A DNA stretch of 64,000 bases. Origin: Nocardia niwae NBRC 108934 = DSM 45340 (GTDB lineage: Bacteria; Actinomycetota; Actinomycetes; Mycobacteriales; Mycobacteriaceae). A program made the position numbers and the translations under genes. The stretch spans positions 124,001 to 188,000 of the forward strand of contig NZ_BDCK01000017.1 of the NCBI RefSeq assembly GCF_001613465.1. Direction: 5' to 3'. The notes below the pieces were generated by a model, which made no database searches, was not told where the DNA came from, and saw nothing but the letters and a program-made list of their open reading frames with translations. Below are positions 28,301 through 37,258 of this stretch, piece after piece. Numbering within the stretch: position 1 is the first letter of the stretch; the number at the start of each line of letters is the position of its first letter.

Positions 28301-29206
28301 TCACAGCGGCGGGCAGGAGCCGCCGCGCAATTCGCCGAGATGACGGCCCAGCATTTGCGCGATCCGGCTCAGGATGGTGGTGGAGTCCTCGAAGCTGCCG
28401 GAATCGGCCGTCGCCGCCATGGCCACGGCGATCATGCCGGACCGCACCGGCACCAGACCGAACTGGCGGACGGTGTACACGCCGGTCTCGTCGTCGGGTC
28501 CCCACCCGCCCTTGTACGCCGTACCCTCCAGGACGCCGAGACCCCATGCCTGGTCGGGCGTGATCTCCGTCATCAGCTCGGTGACGTGGAACGACTCGGG
28601 CAGGCAGGGGAGCCGGGAGGCGAAGCGCGCCTGATTGGCCAGCGTCCACTCGGTGCCGCCGAAGGAGGTGTAGTCCAGGGTGGTGCGCGGGCCCGCCACA
28701 CCGGTCGTGGCATCGCCCGCCTCGTCGATCACATCCTGGACCGCCTTGGCCGCTTGCAGGCCGTCGCCGAGCGACTGCCACAACGCCTCGGCGGCGTCGT
28801 TGTCCGACCACGTGATGGCCGCCTCCACCTCGTGCAGGATCTCTTCCTGGGAGTCGTGCCGCAGCGCCGCGATCGCCAGCGGCACCTTGATGGTCGACCA
28901 GGCGATGCCGCTGACCCAGTCGCCGAAGACGGTCATCCGGCCGCCGCCGACAGGCATGATCGCCATGCCGACCTGCCCGGCCAGCTGTGGCTGCAACTGG
29001 GTGAAGTCGGCGGCCAGCGAGTCCGGCATGGACACCGCGAGGTTGGGCCGCCAGGCGCCCGCGGTGTCGACGACAACGGCCGGGGTGTCGGCGGCGCGCG
29101 GATCAGCGGGAAACAGCGTGCACGAGGTCAGTGTGAGCAGCACCACCATCGCCCCGGCGCGTAGCGCCGAACGGCACGTCGAAGCGGATCCCGTCGACCT
29201 CACCAC
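28301..29206 (-). CDS. SxxK/SDN/KGG serine hydrolase lipoprotein, copy 1
   Basis: 301 residues from GTG 29206; GTG 29203 is as good, with GGGGAGGA upstream of both. The lipobox LTSC gives a lipid-anchored exported protein. The fold resembles class A beta-lactamases and related penicillin-interacting enzymes: Ser-x-x-Lys in WSTIK, SDN in TWSDNDAAE, and KGG in AYKGGWGPDD in place of KTG. No clear Glu166-type Omega-loop motif is seen, so true beta-lactamase activity is uncertain. A close paralogue is at 43202. It converges on the response regulator with 7 bp between them. Confidence 0.75.
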   Translation of the reverse strand: MVRSTGSASTCRSALRAGAMVVLLTLTSCTLFPADPRAADTPAVVVDTAGAWRPNLAVSMPDSLAADFTQLQPQLAGQVGMAIMPVGGGRMTVFGDWVSGIAWSTIKVPLAIAALRHDSQEEILHEVEAAITWSDNDAAEALWQSLGDGLQAAKAVQDVIDEAGDATTGVAGPRTTLDYTSFGGTEWTLANQARFASRLPCLPESFHVTELMTEITPDQAWGLGVLEGTAYKGGWGPDDETGVYTVRQFGLVPVRSGMIAVAMAATADSGSFEDSTTILSRIAQMLGRHLGELRGGSCPPL

Positions 29207-29465
29207 CGAGTCCTCCCCACCACCGGTGACGCGGTCACAACTCTTCGGCGGTGCAAAATAGCTCATCGGGCCCGTCCGGTCGGTGACCGGACGAGAGACA
29301 TCGCCGCGGCGCGCGGCGGCGTCGACGGCACGATGTCTCGAACATAGTTTTGCCGATCTTCCCGGAGAATTCGAAACCCCGTGGCCACGGCGTCACCCGG
29401 TAGGCTCCAGGATCGGTATGGCGCTCGGAGGTCACGTCCGGTCGCCGCGGTCACCTGAAGGGGGC

Positions 29466-31256
29466 GTGTTGCTCGACAGCGGTGCGGTGTTCGCCGGGTT
29501 CACCATCGAGAAGCTGCTCGGCCAGGGCGGCATGGGATCGGTGTATCTCGCCCGCCACCCCAGATTGCCGCGGCAGACCGCGCTCAAACTGCTCAACCGG
29601 GAGTTGTTCGCCGACGCGGAGGTCAGAGCCCGGTTCGAGCGGGAGGCCGACCTCGCGGCGCAGCTGGACCATCCGAACATCGTCGCGGTGTACGACCGCG
29701 GCACCGAGGACGAGCAGCTGTGGATCTCCATGCAGTACGTCGACGGCGTCGACGCGGCGACGGTGAACCCGCAATCCCTGCCACCGGAACGAGCTGTGCA
29801 GATCATCGAGGGCGTCGCGTCCGCTCTCGATTACGCGCACGGCATGGGCGTGCTGCACCGGGACGTCAAGCCCGCGAACATCATGCTGGCGCGTACGGTG
29901 GGCGGCCACGGGGAGCGGGTGTTCCTCACCGATTTCGGCATCGCCCGGCTGCGCGAGGATTCCACGCACCTGACCCAGACCGGCATGTTCACCGCGACGC
30001 TCGCCTACGCCTCGCCGGAGCAGATGACCGGTGCGCACCTGGACCACCGCTCCGATCAGTACTCCTTGGCCTGCGCGCTGTACTGGCTGCTGACCGGCAT
30101 CGCGCCGTTCGACGCCCCCGCCCCCGCCGACATCATCCGGGGGCACCTCCAGTTGCCGCCGCCTTCGGTCGCGGCCCGGCGCGCGGGCCTGTCGCCCGCG
30201 CTCGACGCGGTGATCGCGAAAGCCATGGCGAAGCGGCCCGACGACCGATTCGCCTCCTGCGTGGAATTCGCCTCGGCCGCCCGGCGAGCCCTGACCGAGC
30301 CCGCTCCAACGGTGGTGGCCGCGCAGTACCAGCCGCAGCCCGCGCCCACCGTCCTCGCGCAACCGGCGTATCCCGGGCCGGAGGCGAATACGCCGACCTA
30401 CGTTCCCACGTCGTCCACCCCTGGCTACCCCACGCCGCAGTACAATCCGAATCCCGCGGGCGCGCAGCAGTTCCCGGCGTCCCACGGCTATGCCGCGGTG
30501 CCGTCCCAGCCGAGTTATCCAGCAGCGTCGCCGCTTTCCGCCCCGACGCCGCAGCCGATCGGTTATCCGCCCCACCAGCCGCCCGGTTATCCGGCGCAAT
30601 CCCGCTCCAACACCGGTCTCGTCGTGACGATCGTGCTGGTGATCGTGGCGCTGCTGGTCGGGGTCGGCATCGTCGTCGCGAAGATCGGATTCTCGGATTC
30701 CGCGTCGCCGTTGGACCTCGGCACCAAGACGCCCGCAGGCCCGTCCGAGGCGGACAAGCTCGCGAAGGCGTTTCCGGAACTGCTGCCGCAAGGTGTCGAC
30801 ACCAAGTACGACATCGGTTCCGGCCCCGGTTACAGCGGGAAGACCTGCTTCCTCGGCACCGCCAAGCCGGGCGGCAAGGTGTCCAGCACCAACGGTGTAC
30901 CCGACTTCCCGAACTGGTCGAAGGCCTGGAATTGCTGGGGTACGCCGATCGCCGAGCCCGACTACGTCCTCATCGGCTTCAAGTCGCCGCAGGACGCCCA
31001 GGCCGCGGTGCGGGACCTCCCCTCGAATACGGCGGCGATCGAACGCAACGGTGCCAAGACGTATTCGACCTACCGCTGGCAGGAGAAGGACAGCGGATTG
31101 CCGGACGGCTTCCTCGTGGTTGACTTCGCCGACGACCCGGCCCGGTCGAGCTACCTGCTGTTCGCCACGGTGACCCTCACCGACAGCAATCCGAGTTCCG
31201 GATTCGGCATCACCTCGGCGAAATTCAAGACGTGGTTCGCCCAGCTGCCGCTGTGA
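29466..31256 (+). CDS. receptor Ser/Thr protein kinase, copy 1
   Basis: About 596 residues from GTG 29466. The next codon, TTG 29469, is better spaced from GAAGGGGG, and ATG 29418 near a TAGGCT box is another option. Hanks-type kinase domain: GQGGMGSVY glycine loop, TALKLL with ATP lysine 41, HRDVKPAN catalytic loop, DFGIAR, and SPEQM. A Pro/Tyr-rich linker with GYP repeats leads to one transmembrane helix (LVVTIVLVIVALLVGVGIVV) and an external domain of about 190 residues with two cysteines. It is a PknA/B-type surface sensor; the ligand is unknown. Confidence 0.9.
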   Translation: MLLDSGAVFAGFTIEKLLGQGGMGSVYLARHPRLPRQTALKLLNRELFADAEVRARFEREADLAAQLDHPNIVAVYDRGTEDEQLWISMQYVDGVDAATVNPQSLPPERAVQIIEGVASALDYAHGMGVLHRDVKPANIMLARTVGGHGERVFLTDFGIARLREDSTHLTQTGMFTATLAYASPEQMTGAHLDHRSDQYSLACALYWLLTGIAPFDAPAPADIIRGHLQLPPPSVAARRAGLSPALDAVIAKAMAKRPDDRFASCVEFASAARRALTEPAPTVVAAQYQPQPAPTVLAQPAYPGPEANTPTYVPTSSTPGYPTPQYNPNPAGAQQFPASHGYAAVPSQPSYPAASPLSAPTPQPIGYPPHQPPGYPAQSRSNTGLVVTIVLVIVALLVGVGIVVAKIGFSDSASPLDLGTKTPAGPSEADKLAKAFPELLPQGVDTKYDIGSGPGYSGKTCFLGTAKPGGKVSSTNGVPDFPNWSKAWNCWGTPIAEPDYVLIGFKSPQDAQAAVRDLPSNTAAIERNGAKTYSTYRWQEKDSGLPDGFLVVDFADDPARSSYLLFATVTLTDSNPSSGFGITSAKFKTWFAQLPL

Positions 31257-31260
31257 ACGC

Positions 31261-33957
31261 TCAGTCGACCGCGAGCGCCTCCACGATCGGCAGCCGGGCC
31301 GCGCGCAACGCGGGCGGAATCGACCCGAGCAGCGCCAGCGCCAGCGCGACCACGCCATAGACCAGCAGCATCGGGCTCGGCCGGTAGTCGACGTCGATGG
31401 TCAGGGCGTGCCCGATGGCGACCGTGCCCAGGAACTGCACCGCCGCGCCGAGCGCCAGACCCAGCAGCGCGCCGACGATACCGATCCCGGCGGCCTCGGC
31501 CAGCACCGACCGCATCAAGAATTTGCGTCCGGTGCCCATGGCACGCAGCACGCCGAGTTCCCTGCGGCGCTCCAGAACCGAGAGCATCAACGTGTTGAGC
31601 AACGCGACCGTGGCGACCAGCACCACGATCCACAGAATGGCGTTGCTCATCGCCATGCCCTGCCGGATGCTCGACGACGCGGCCGTCACCGTGTCCGCGC
31701 CGGTGTCCACGTTCAGTTCCGGCGGCACCACCTGCCGGATGGCCGCGAAGACCGCCGCGCGATCGGCGCCCGGTGCGATGTCGACGGCGATGACCGTCTC
31801 TCCGGGCCGCTCGTACCAGGCGCGCATCAGGTCCAGGTCCATCATCACCACGCCGGCGATGGCGGAGAAATACGGGATCACCTGCAGCACCCGCACGGTG
31901 CGCGGGCCGGTCGGCGTGGGCAGGGTCAGTTCCGCGCCCGCGCCGACTCCCAGTGAGCGCGCCACGTCGCGGGAGATGGCCACGCCTTCCCCGGCCGACA
32001 ACCGGGCGACCGATTCGTCGGTGAGCATGCGCATCCGCGTCTCCCTGGCATCCGGCGGAAACCCTTGCAGCATCACGCGGCTGCCGCCCAGCGTCGCGAA
32101 AGCCATCTGTGCCGGACTGAGATCCGTGACGCCGGGCACCGCCGCGAGCTTGCCGGCCAGATCCGCGGGCAGCAGCGGCCCGGTGGGGAACTGCGCCATC
32201 GACGCGGGGCTGACGTAGACGTCGTTGCGGGCCAGGTCGGTGAAAGTGACCGTGGCCGAGTCGATCATGTTGCTCGAGGCGCCGCTCATGCCCACGGTGG
32301 CGCCGACGCCGATCATCACCGTCATCGCCGTCGCCCACACTCGCCGCGGCGAGCGTTCCAAGGTGGTCGCGCCCAGCGCGCCGGGCGCGCCGAACCAGCG
32401 CGCGACACCCGCCGCGGCCCGCACGATCGGGCCGGTGGCGGCGAAACAGAGCAGGATCGCAGCGATGAACGACATCGAGATGGCGGTGAGCGAATAGCGG
32501 CCGAGATCGCTGCTCGCGATGAACACCGCGGTCACGGCCAGCCCGGCGCCCGCCGCGACGGCGAGGCGGCGCAGCAGCGGGCTCGCCGTATCGGTCCGGG
32601 CGGCCCCGACCGGGGCGAGCGCCTCGATGGGCTGCACCTTGTACACCTGACGCGCGGCCAGCGCCGCCGCGAGCACACTGGTGCACACGCACGCCACGAC
32701 CGCGAACGGAATCACGTACCAGGGCACCGAGTATTCGGTGCGCGCCTCCACCGACTGCACGATCGCGGTGGGCAGCGTGCCGATCGCGACACTGCCCATG
32801 AACACGCCCAGGGCCGCGCCGACCGCGCCGCCCAATACGCCGAGCAGCGCGGCTTCGGCCAGCAGGTCGCGCACCATCGGGCCGCGTCTGCCGCCGATCG
32901 CGCGCAACAGCGAGAGCATCGGCCTGCGCTGGGCGATCGCCATGCTCATCGCGTTGTAGATGAGGAACGCCGAGACGATCAGCGCCGCGGCCGACGCCAT
33001 GGTGGTGGAGTAGCGCACGATCTGGATCGCCCCGCCCGCCTGCGCGGTGCGCAGACTCGGCTCGGCCACCACCGCGCGGCCGTCGACCGCGTCGGTGAGC
33101 GCGGCGCGGACCTGCGCGAGGTCGGCGCCCTCGGCGGGAATGATCTGCACCGAGTCCAGCCGTCCCGCGCGATCGGTGATCTTCTGCGCGAGCCCGAGCG
33201 GAGCGGCGATGAGGTGACCGCCGTTGAGCTTGCGGGAAGTCTCCTCATCGAGGACCCCCGCGACCGTCACCGTCGTGCCGCCCACCCGGAACTGTTCGCC
33301 CTCGGCGCGGCCGAGCCCCGTGCCGACCAGTACACCGTTGGGCACCGAGAGCAGCTTGCCGGTGAACGCGCTCATCGGCGTGGTCAATTCACTGCCCAGC
33401 GCGCCGATGTTCGAATCGGCCCCGATCAGCAGCGCACGGTCGGCACCGGCGCCGACCTGCACCCGCAGCATCGGCACCGCCACCCCGACACCGGGCGTGG
33501 CCGCGATCCGCCGCAGCAATTGCTGGTCGAAACCGGCGTCGGTGATCCCGCTGACCTCCAGCTGCGCCTTGCCGCCCAGCCCGCGGGTCAGCTTGTCCAC
33601 CGAGCCGGTGACCGAGCCCGAGATGCTCAGCACCGCGACCAGCAGCGACGCCGAGACGCCCATGACGACCAGCGACATCGCGGTGCGTCCGCGATGGGCG
33701 AGCAACTCGCCGATGTTGAACAGCCGCAAGCGATCCCACGCGGCGCCGATCCGCCTCCAGGCCTGACCGCTCACGCTTCGCTGCCGCCTCCAGGCCTGAC
33801 CGCTCACGCTGTGTCCTTCTGTCGCGTGAGCGGGGCCTTCCGTGGTTACGCTTCGCTGCCGCCTCCAGGCCTGACCGCTCACGCTGTGTCCTTCTGTCGC
33901 GTGAGCGGGGCCTTCCGTGGTTACGCTTCGCTGCCGCCTCCAGGCCTGACCGCTCAC
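31261..33957 (-). CDS. ABC transporter permease, MacB/FtsX type, with repeated N-terminus
   Basis: 898 residues with two FtsX domains and MacB-like periplasmic domains, about ten transmembrane helices in all (the first after residue 90, SLVVMGVSASLLVAVL). Such pairs export peptides or lipids, or transduce mechanical force. The first 66 residues are a repeat product: SGQAWRRQRSV is followed twice by TTEGPAHATEGHSV, and the normal protein begins near IGAAWDRLRLFNIGE. Starts at 33957 (coupled to the ATPase stop by GTGA), 33882, 33807 and 33774 are all in frame, and two of them are preceded by AGAAGGACACAGC. Which is used is not settled. Confidence 0.85.
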   Translation of the reverse strand: MSGQAWRRQRSVTTEGPAHATEGHSVSGQAWRRQRSVTTEGPAHATEGHSVSGQAWRRQRSVSGQAWRRIGAAWDRLRLFNIGELLAHRGRTAMSLVVMGVSASLLVAVLSISGSVTGSVDKLTRGLGGKAQLEVSGITDAGFDQQLLRRIAATPGVGVAVPMLRVQVGAGADRALLIGADSNIGALGSELTTPMSAFTGKLLSVPNGVLVGTGLGRAEGEQFRVGGTTVTVAGVLDEETSRKLNGGHLIAAPLGLAQKITDRAGRLDSVQIIPAEGADLAQVRAALTDAVDGRAVVAEPSLRTAQAGGAIQIVRYSTTMASAAALIVSAFLIYNAMSMAIAQRRPMLSLLRAIGGRRGPMVRDLLAEAALLGVLGGAVGAALGVFMGSVAIGTLPTAIVQSVEARTEYSVPWYVIPFAVVACVCTSVLAAALAARQVYKVQPIEALAPVGAARTDTASPLLRRLAVAAGAGLAVTAVFIASSDLGRYSLTAISMSFIAAILLCFAATGPIVRAAAGVARWFGAPGALGATTLERSPRRVWATAMTVMIGVGATVGMSGASSNMIDSATVTFTDLARNDVYVSPASMAQFPTGPLLPADLAGKLAAVPGVTDLSPAQMAFATLGGSRVMLQGFPPDARETRMRMLTDESVARLSAGEGVAISRDVARSLGVGAGAELTLPTPTGPRTVRVLQVIPYFSAIAGVVMMDLDLMRAWYERPGETVIAVDIAPGADRAAVFAAIRQVVPPELNVDTGADTVTAASSSIRQGMAMSNAILWIVVLVATVALLNTLMLSVLERRRELGVLRAMGTGRKFLMRSVLAEAAGIGIVGALLGLALGAAVQFLGTVAIGHALTIDVDYRPSPMLLVYGVVALALALLGSIPPALRAARLPIVEALAVD
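33751..33957 (-). repeat. 75-bp tandem repeat with internal hairpins at the ABC gene junction
   Basis: Two identical 75-bp units, 33784-33858 and 33859-33933, followed by the first 24 bp of a third at 33934-33957. The same 24-bp core also stands at 33751-33774. Each full unit has an inverted repeat, CCGCTCACGC and GCGTGAGCGG, around a 14-nt loop (33800-33833 and 33875-33908). On the minus strand each unit repeats AGAAGGACACAGC and GTG, a ribosome binding site and start codon. The length keeps the reading frame. Confidence 0.95.
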
Positions 33958-34661
33958 ACGTTGACCGTCCGCTCGACTTTGTCGTTGGACCCGATCCGCC
34001 CGTCGCGCAGCGTGATCACGCGGTCGCAGTAGGTCACCGCGCCCATGTCGTGGGTCACCATCACCACCGAACTGCCCGCTCCGGCGATCTCGCCGAGCAG
34101 CTCGAGGATCGCCGCGCCGGTCTTGGAATCGAGATTGCCGGTGGGCTCGTCGGCCAGGATCAGCGGCGGGTCCATGATCAACGCCCGCGCCACCGCCACC
34201 CGCTGCATCTGCCCGCCGGACAATTCGGCGGGACGATGTTCGGCCCGCTCGGCCAGGCCCACCCGATCGAGCAATTCCAGGGCGCGCGGCCTTGCCTTAC
34301 GCAAACCCGTGCCGTCCAGCAATTTCGGTATCGCCACGTTCTCCCACGCCGAGAGTGTGGGCAGCAGGTTGAAGAACTGGAATACGAAACCGACCTGGTG
34401 GCGCCGGAACTCCGACTGCTGTTCCTCGTCCAGCGCACCGATCTCCTCGCCCCGGAAGCGGATCGAGCCCGCATCGGGACTGTCGAGCGCGCCGAGCAAG
34501 TGCAGCAGGGTGCTCTTGCCGGATCCGGACGGTCCGATGATCGAGGTGAATTCCCCTGTCTCGATGCGCAATCCGACGTCGTCGAGGGCGCGGACCGCCT
34601 GTCCGCCGACCCGGTACTCCTTCGTCACGCCCGATAGTTCCAGCATCGCCGGTTCCGGCAT
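33954..34661 (-). CDS. ABC transporter ATP-binding protein, MacB type
   Basis: 235 residues from ATG 34661, chosen because GCGGGGGA precedes it. Walker A GPSGSGKS (43-50), signature LSGGQMQRV, Walker B LILADEPTGNLD, and switch His in MVTHD. The length and QFFNLLPTLSAWENV match the LolD/MacB/FtsE group that works with FtsX permeases. The stop overlaps the permease start, and a small gene lies 53 bp upstream in the same direction. Confidence 0.92.
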   Translation of the reverse strand: MPEPAMLELSGVTKEYRVGGQAVRALDDVGLRIETGEFTSIIGPSGSGKSTLLHLLGALDSPDAGSIRFRGEEIGALDEEQQSEFRRHQVGFVFQFFNLLPTLSAWENVAIPKLLDGTGLRKARPRALELLDRVGLAERAEHRPAELSGGQMQRVAVARALIMDPPLILADEPTGNLDSKTGAAILELLGEIAGAGSSVVMVTHDMGAVTYCDRVITLRDGRIGSNDKVERTVNV

Positions 34662-34714
34662 CGTCGTCCCCCGCTCCGTACGGTCGGTCAAAGTTCTTCG
34701 TTCCTCGTCGCGCG

Positions 34715-35023
34715 TTACCGCGCCATGGCCTCCGACGCGAGTTTGCGGCGACGATACTGCGCGTCGAGCACCGCGCGCAGCACCGGCTGCTCGGCCGCCA
34801 GCTCGAGGTAGGCCTCCATCGCCGTCAGCCCCAGGTCGAGTTTCGCGGCGAAGTGCAGGTTCCACCGGTAGCGCAGCGTGAGCAGCAGCCCGTCCGCGCC
34901 GCCGAACAGCCGATCCAGCTCGGGGAATCCCTCGAACAGGCCGGGATCGGCCGGGTCGAGCGCCGCGCGGGTGAGCACGGCGCGCACGATGTCGGTTCGA
35001 GCGTGCTGATCCGTCCAGGACAT
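34715..35023 (-). CDS. small conserved protein of the ABC transporter operon
   Basis: 102 residues from ATG 35023 with GGCGAGG upstream. Soluble and mostly helical by composition: MSWTDQHARTDIVRAVLTRAALDPADPGL at the start, GLTAMEAYLELAAEQPVLRAVLDAQYRRRK at the end. No family is named with confidence; similar small proteins accompany MacB-like operons controlled by adjacent kinase/regulator pairs. It is first in the operon and divergent from the second histidine kinase. Confidence 0.6.
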   Translation of the reverse strand: MSWTDQHARTDIVRAVLTRAALDPADPGLFEGFPELDRLFGGADGLLLTLRYRWNLHFAAKLDLGLTAMEAYLELAAEQPVLRAVLDAQYRRRKLASEAMAR

Positions 35024-35169
35024 GGCCCTCGCCTTCCTCTGTGAGCTACCGCCAACGCTACGGACGCGACCGTCTTGTTGTCGTCGTGCCAGGGACTCGA
35101 TTGCGTCTCCGCCCACGGTAGGAGCGGCGTCCCGCTCGCGGGACGATGTACCGGCCCGGATGCGGCGGC

Positions 35170-35175
35170 TAGCCT
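35170..35175 (+). promoter_or_regulatory. -10 box of the second histidine kinase gene
   Basis: TAGCCT ends 6 nt before ATG 35182, with no Shine-Dalgarno sequence. Confidence 0.42.
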
Positions 35176-35181
35176 TACAGA

Positions 35182-36492
35182 ATGGGTTCGACCGGCGTAT
35201 CCGAAGCGCCGCCCGGAGCGCCGCGCGACGGCCGCGTGCGGGCCTCGGTGCGGCGCATCGGCGAGCGGTGCGCCGAGTTCGCGCGCGACCCGGTCGCGGC
35301 CTTCCGGCGCAGCGTCGAGGAACTGCCCTACGACTATCCGCCGTCGGTCATCGTCAGCGTCGATGTCGCGGTCTTCGCCGTGGCGGTCGCGGCCGCGGTG
35401 CAGCGGCACAGCTACTTCCCGACCCTGCTTCCGGTCATCGCGGTCCTGCTGACCTGTGCCTTCGGGCCGCTGCACGCGTTGCTCGGCGTGCTGCCGCGCC
35501 CGCTGCTGCTCGGCGTGCTGGCCATGGCGGCCGAGGCGCTGTTCCTCGCCCAGCCGGTCGCCGCCGATTTCGCGCCGTTCGTGCTGGTGGCCGCCGCGGG
35601 TGAGATCGCGGCGATCGCACCGAAACGGGTGAGCATTCCGGTGACGGTCGCGATGATGCTGCAGCTGGTCGCCTTCGACGCGATCGGCCATGTCCCGGAG
35701 GGCCTGCCCACCTACCTGGTCGGCATCGCGTTCGGCTGGATGGCCGGGCTGATGCTGCAGTATCAGCGCCGCTTCCTCTACCAGGAACGCGGATACCAGG
35801 ACATTCGTGCGGCGCAGGCCGCCGACGAGGAGCGCCACCGGATCGCCAGGGAGGTGCACGACGTGATCGCGCACTCGCTGAGCGTCACCCTGCTGCATCT
35901 GACCGCCGCCCGCCACGCGCTCGAGACCGACCGCGACGTGGACGAGGCAGTGGAAGCGCTGACCGATGCCGAGCGGCTGGGCAGGCAGGCGATGGCCGAC
36001 ATCCGCCGCACGGTGGGCCTGCTCGACGCGCGACCCTGGAAGCAGGTTCCGGAACCAGGCGTGGAGGACATCGAGGATCTGGTCGGCGATTTCGTGCGAG
36101 CCGGTCTGGACGTGCGCTACGACCGCGAGGGCGATCTCGGCGCGGTGTCACCGGCGGTCGGGCTCGCGCTGTACCGGATCGGCCAGGAGTCGCTGGCGAA
36201 CGTCGTCAAGCACGCGCACGGTGCGTCGGCCACGATCCGGCTCGCGGTGGACGCGGCGGTGGTCACCCTCACGGTGGACAACACCGTGCCCGCCGGGCTG
36301 CCGATCCAGCGCGGCAATGGCATGGGACTGTCCGGCATGCGCCAGCGCGCCGAACTGCTCGGCGGACGGATGACCGCGGGACCGTCCGGCCGCGGCTGGT
36401 CGGTGCGGGCGGGCATTCCGCTGGCACCCGGTCGCGGCGGTTTCTCTTGCTCGGTGCTGCCCGGCGCCACCACCGGACGGGAGGATTCCTGA
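35182..36492 (+). CDS. sensor histidine kinase of the ABC transporter locus
   Basis: 436 residues. A hydrophobic input domain with about five helices (55-195) has little outside the membrane. HisKA_3 motif RIAREVHDVIAHSLS with phospho-acceptor H226. The ATPase domain has LYRIGQESLANVVKHA and GNGMGLSGMRQRAELL. It ends one base before the response regulator begins. The ABC transporter operon is transcribed in the opposite direction from the same intergenic region, a layout typical of stress or peptide-sensing modules. Confidence 0.9.
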   Translation: MGSTGVSEAPPGAPRDGRVRASVRRIGERCAEFARDPVAAFRRSVEELPYDYPPSVIVSVDVAVFAVAVAAAVQRHSYFPTLLPVIAVLLTCAFGPLHALLGVLPRPLLLGVLAMAAEALFLAQPVAADFAPFVLVAAAGEIAAIAPKRVSIPVTVAMMLQLVAFDAIGHVPEGLPTYLVGIAFGWMAGLMLQYQRRFLYQERGYQDIRAAQAADEERHRIAREVHDVIAHSLSVTLLHLTAARHALETDRDVDEAVEALTDAERLGRQAMADIRRTVGLLDARPWKQVPEPGVEDIEDLVGDFVRAGLDVRYDREGDLGAVSPAVGLALYRIGQESLANVVKHAHGASATIRLAVDAAVVTLTVDNTVPAGLPIQRGNGMGLSGMRQRAELLGGRMTAGPSGRGWSVRAGIPLAPGRGGFSCSVLPGATTGREDS

Positions 36493-37188
36493 GTGAGCGT
36501 GACCTCGCCCGCGAGCGGTGAAGACGCCGTGTCCGTGCTGGTGGTGGACGACCAAGAACTCGTGCGCGGCGGTCTGCGGCGCATCCTGCGCCGACGAGAC
36601 GGATTCGTGGTCGCCGAGTGCGCCGACGGCGACGAAGTTCCCGCCGCCGTCGCACAGGCGCGCCCCGACGTGGTGCTGATGGACCTGCGGATGAAACGGA
36701 TAGGCGGCATCGATGCGACCAGGACGCTGCGGGCGCGCGAGGGGGCTCCGCCGGTCCTCGTGCTCACCACCTTCGACGACGACCAATTGCTGTCCGGTGC
36801 GCTGCGCGCGGGCGCGGCGGGATTCATCCTCAAGGACTCGCCCGCCGAGGACCTCATCCGCGCGGTACGGATGGTCGCGGGCGGTGGAGCCTGGCTCGAC
36901 CCCGCGGTGACCGGCCGCGTGCTCTCGGCCTATCGCACGGTGCGCCCGGTGCGCACCACCACCGACGCACGCCTGTCCGATCTGACCGCGCGCGAATACG
37001 AAGTGCTCGAACTGATCGGGCGCGGGCGGGTGAACGCGGAGATCGCTCGCGAACTGGGCATCTCGGAGGTGACCGTGAAAAGTCATGTGGGACATATCTT
37101 CGGGAAGCTCGAGCTGCGGGATCGGGCCGCGGCGATCGTGTTCGCGTTTGACCACGGGGTGGTGACACCCGGAGAATCCAGTCTGTGA
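36493..37188 (+). CDS. NarL/LuxR-family response regulator of the ABC locus
   Basis: 231 residues. Receiver with VDD, D64 in VVLMDLRMK, Thr in LVLTTFD and Lys in FILKDSP; C-terminal LuxR helix-turn-helix (LTAREYEVLELIGRGRVNAE, then ISEVTVKSHVGHIFGKL). GTG start directly after the kinase stop. It probably drives the divergent ABC transporter operon. Confidence 0.9.
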   Translation: MSVTSPASGEDAVSVLVVDDQELVRGGLRRILRRRDGFVVAECADGDEVPAAVAQARPDVVLMDLRMKRIGGIDATRTLRAREGAPPVLVLTTFDDDQLLSGALRAGAAGFILKDSPAEDLIRAVRMVAGGGAWLDPAVTGRVLSAYRTVRPVRTTTDARLSDLTAREYEVLELIGRGRVNAEIARELGISEVTVKSHVGHIFGKLELRDRAAAIVFAFDHGVVTPGESSL

Positions 37189-37258
37189 CGGGCAGCCTCC
37201 GGTCGCGCACCGCGTGATCTCGGTGTGTGATCCCTGCCCGGGATGCGGAGGATGACGG

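Noticed and set aside
32065..34032. 655-codon plus-strand frame over the ABC permease
   Set aside because: Composition is Arg/His/Gly-rich with no domain; the minus strand has a full FtsX-type permease.
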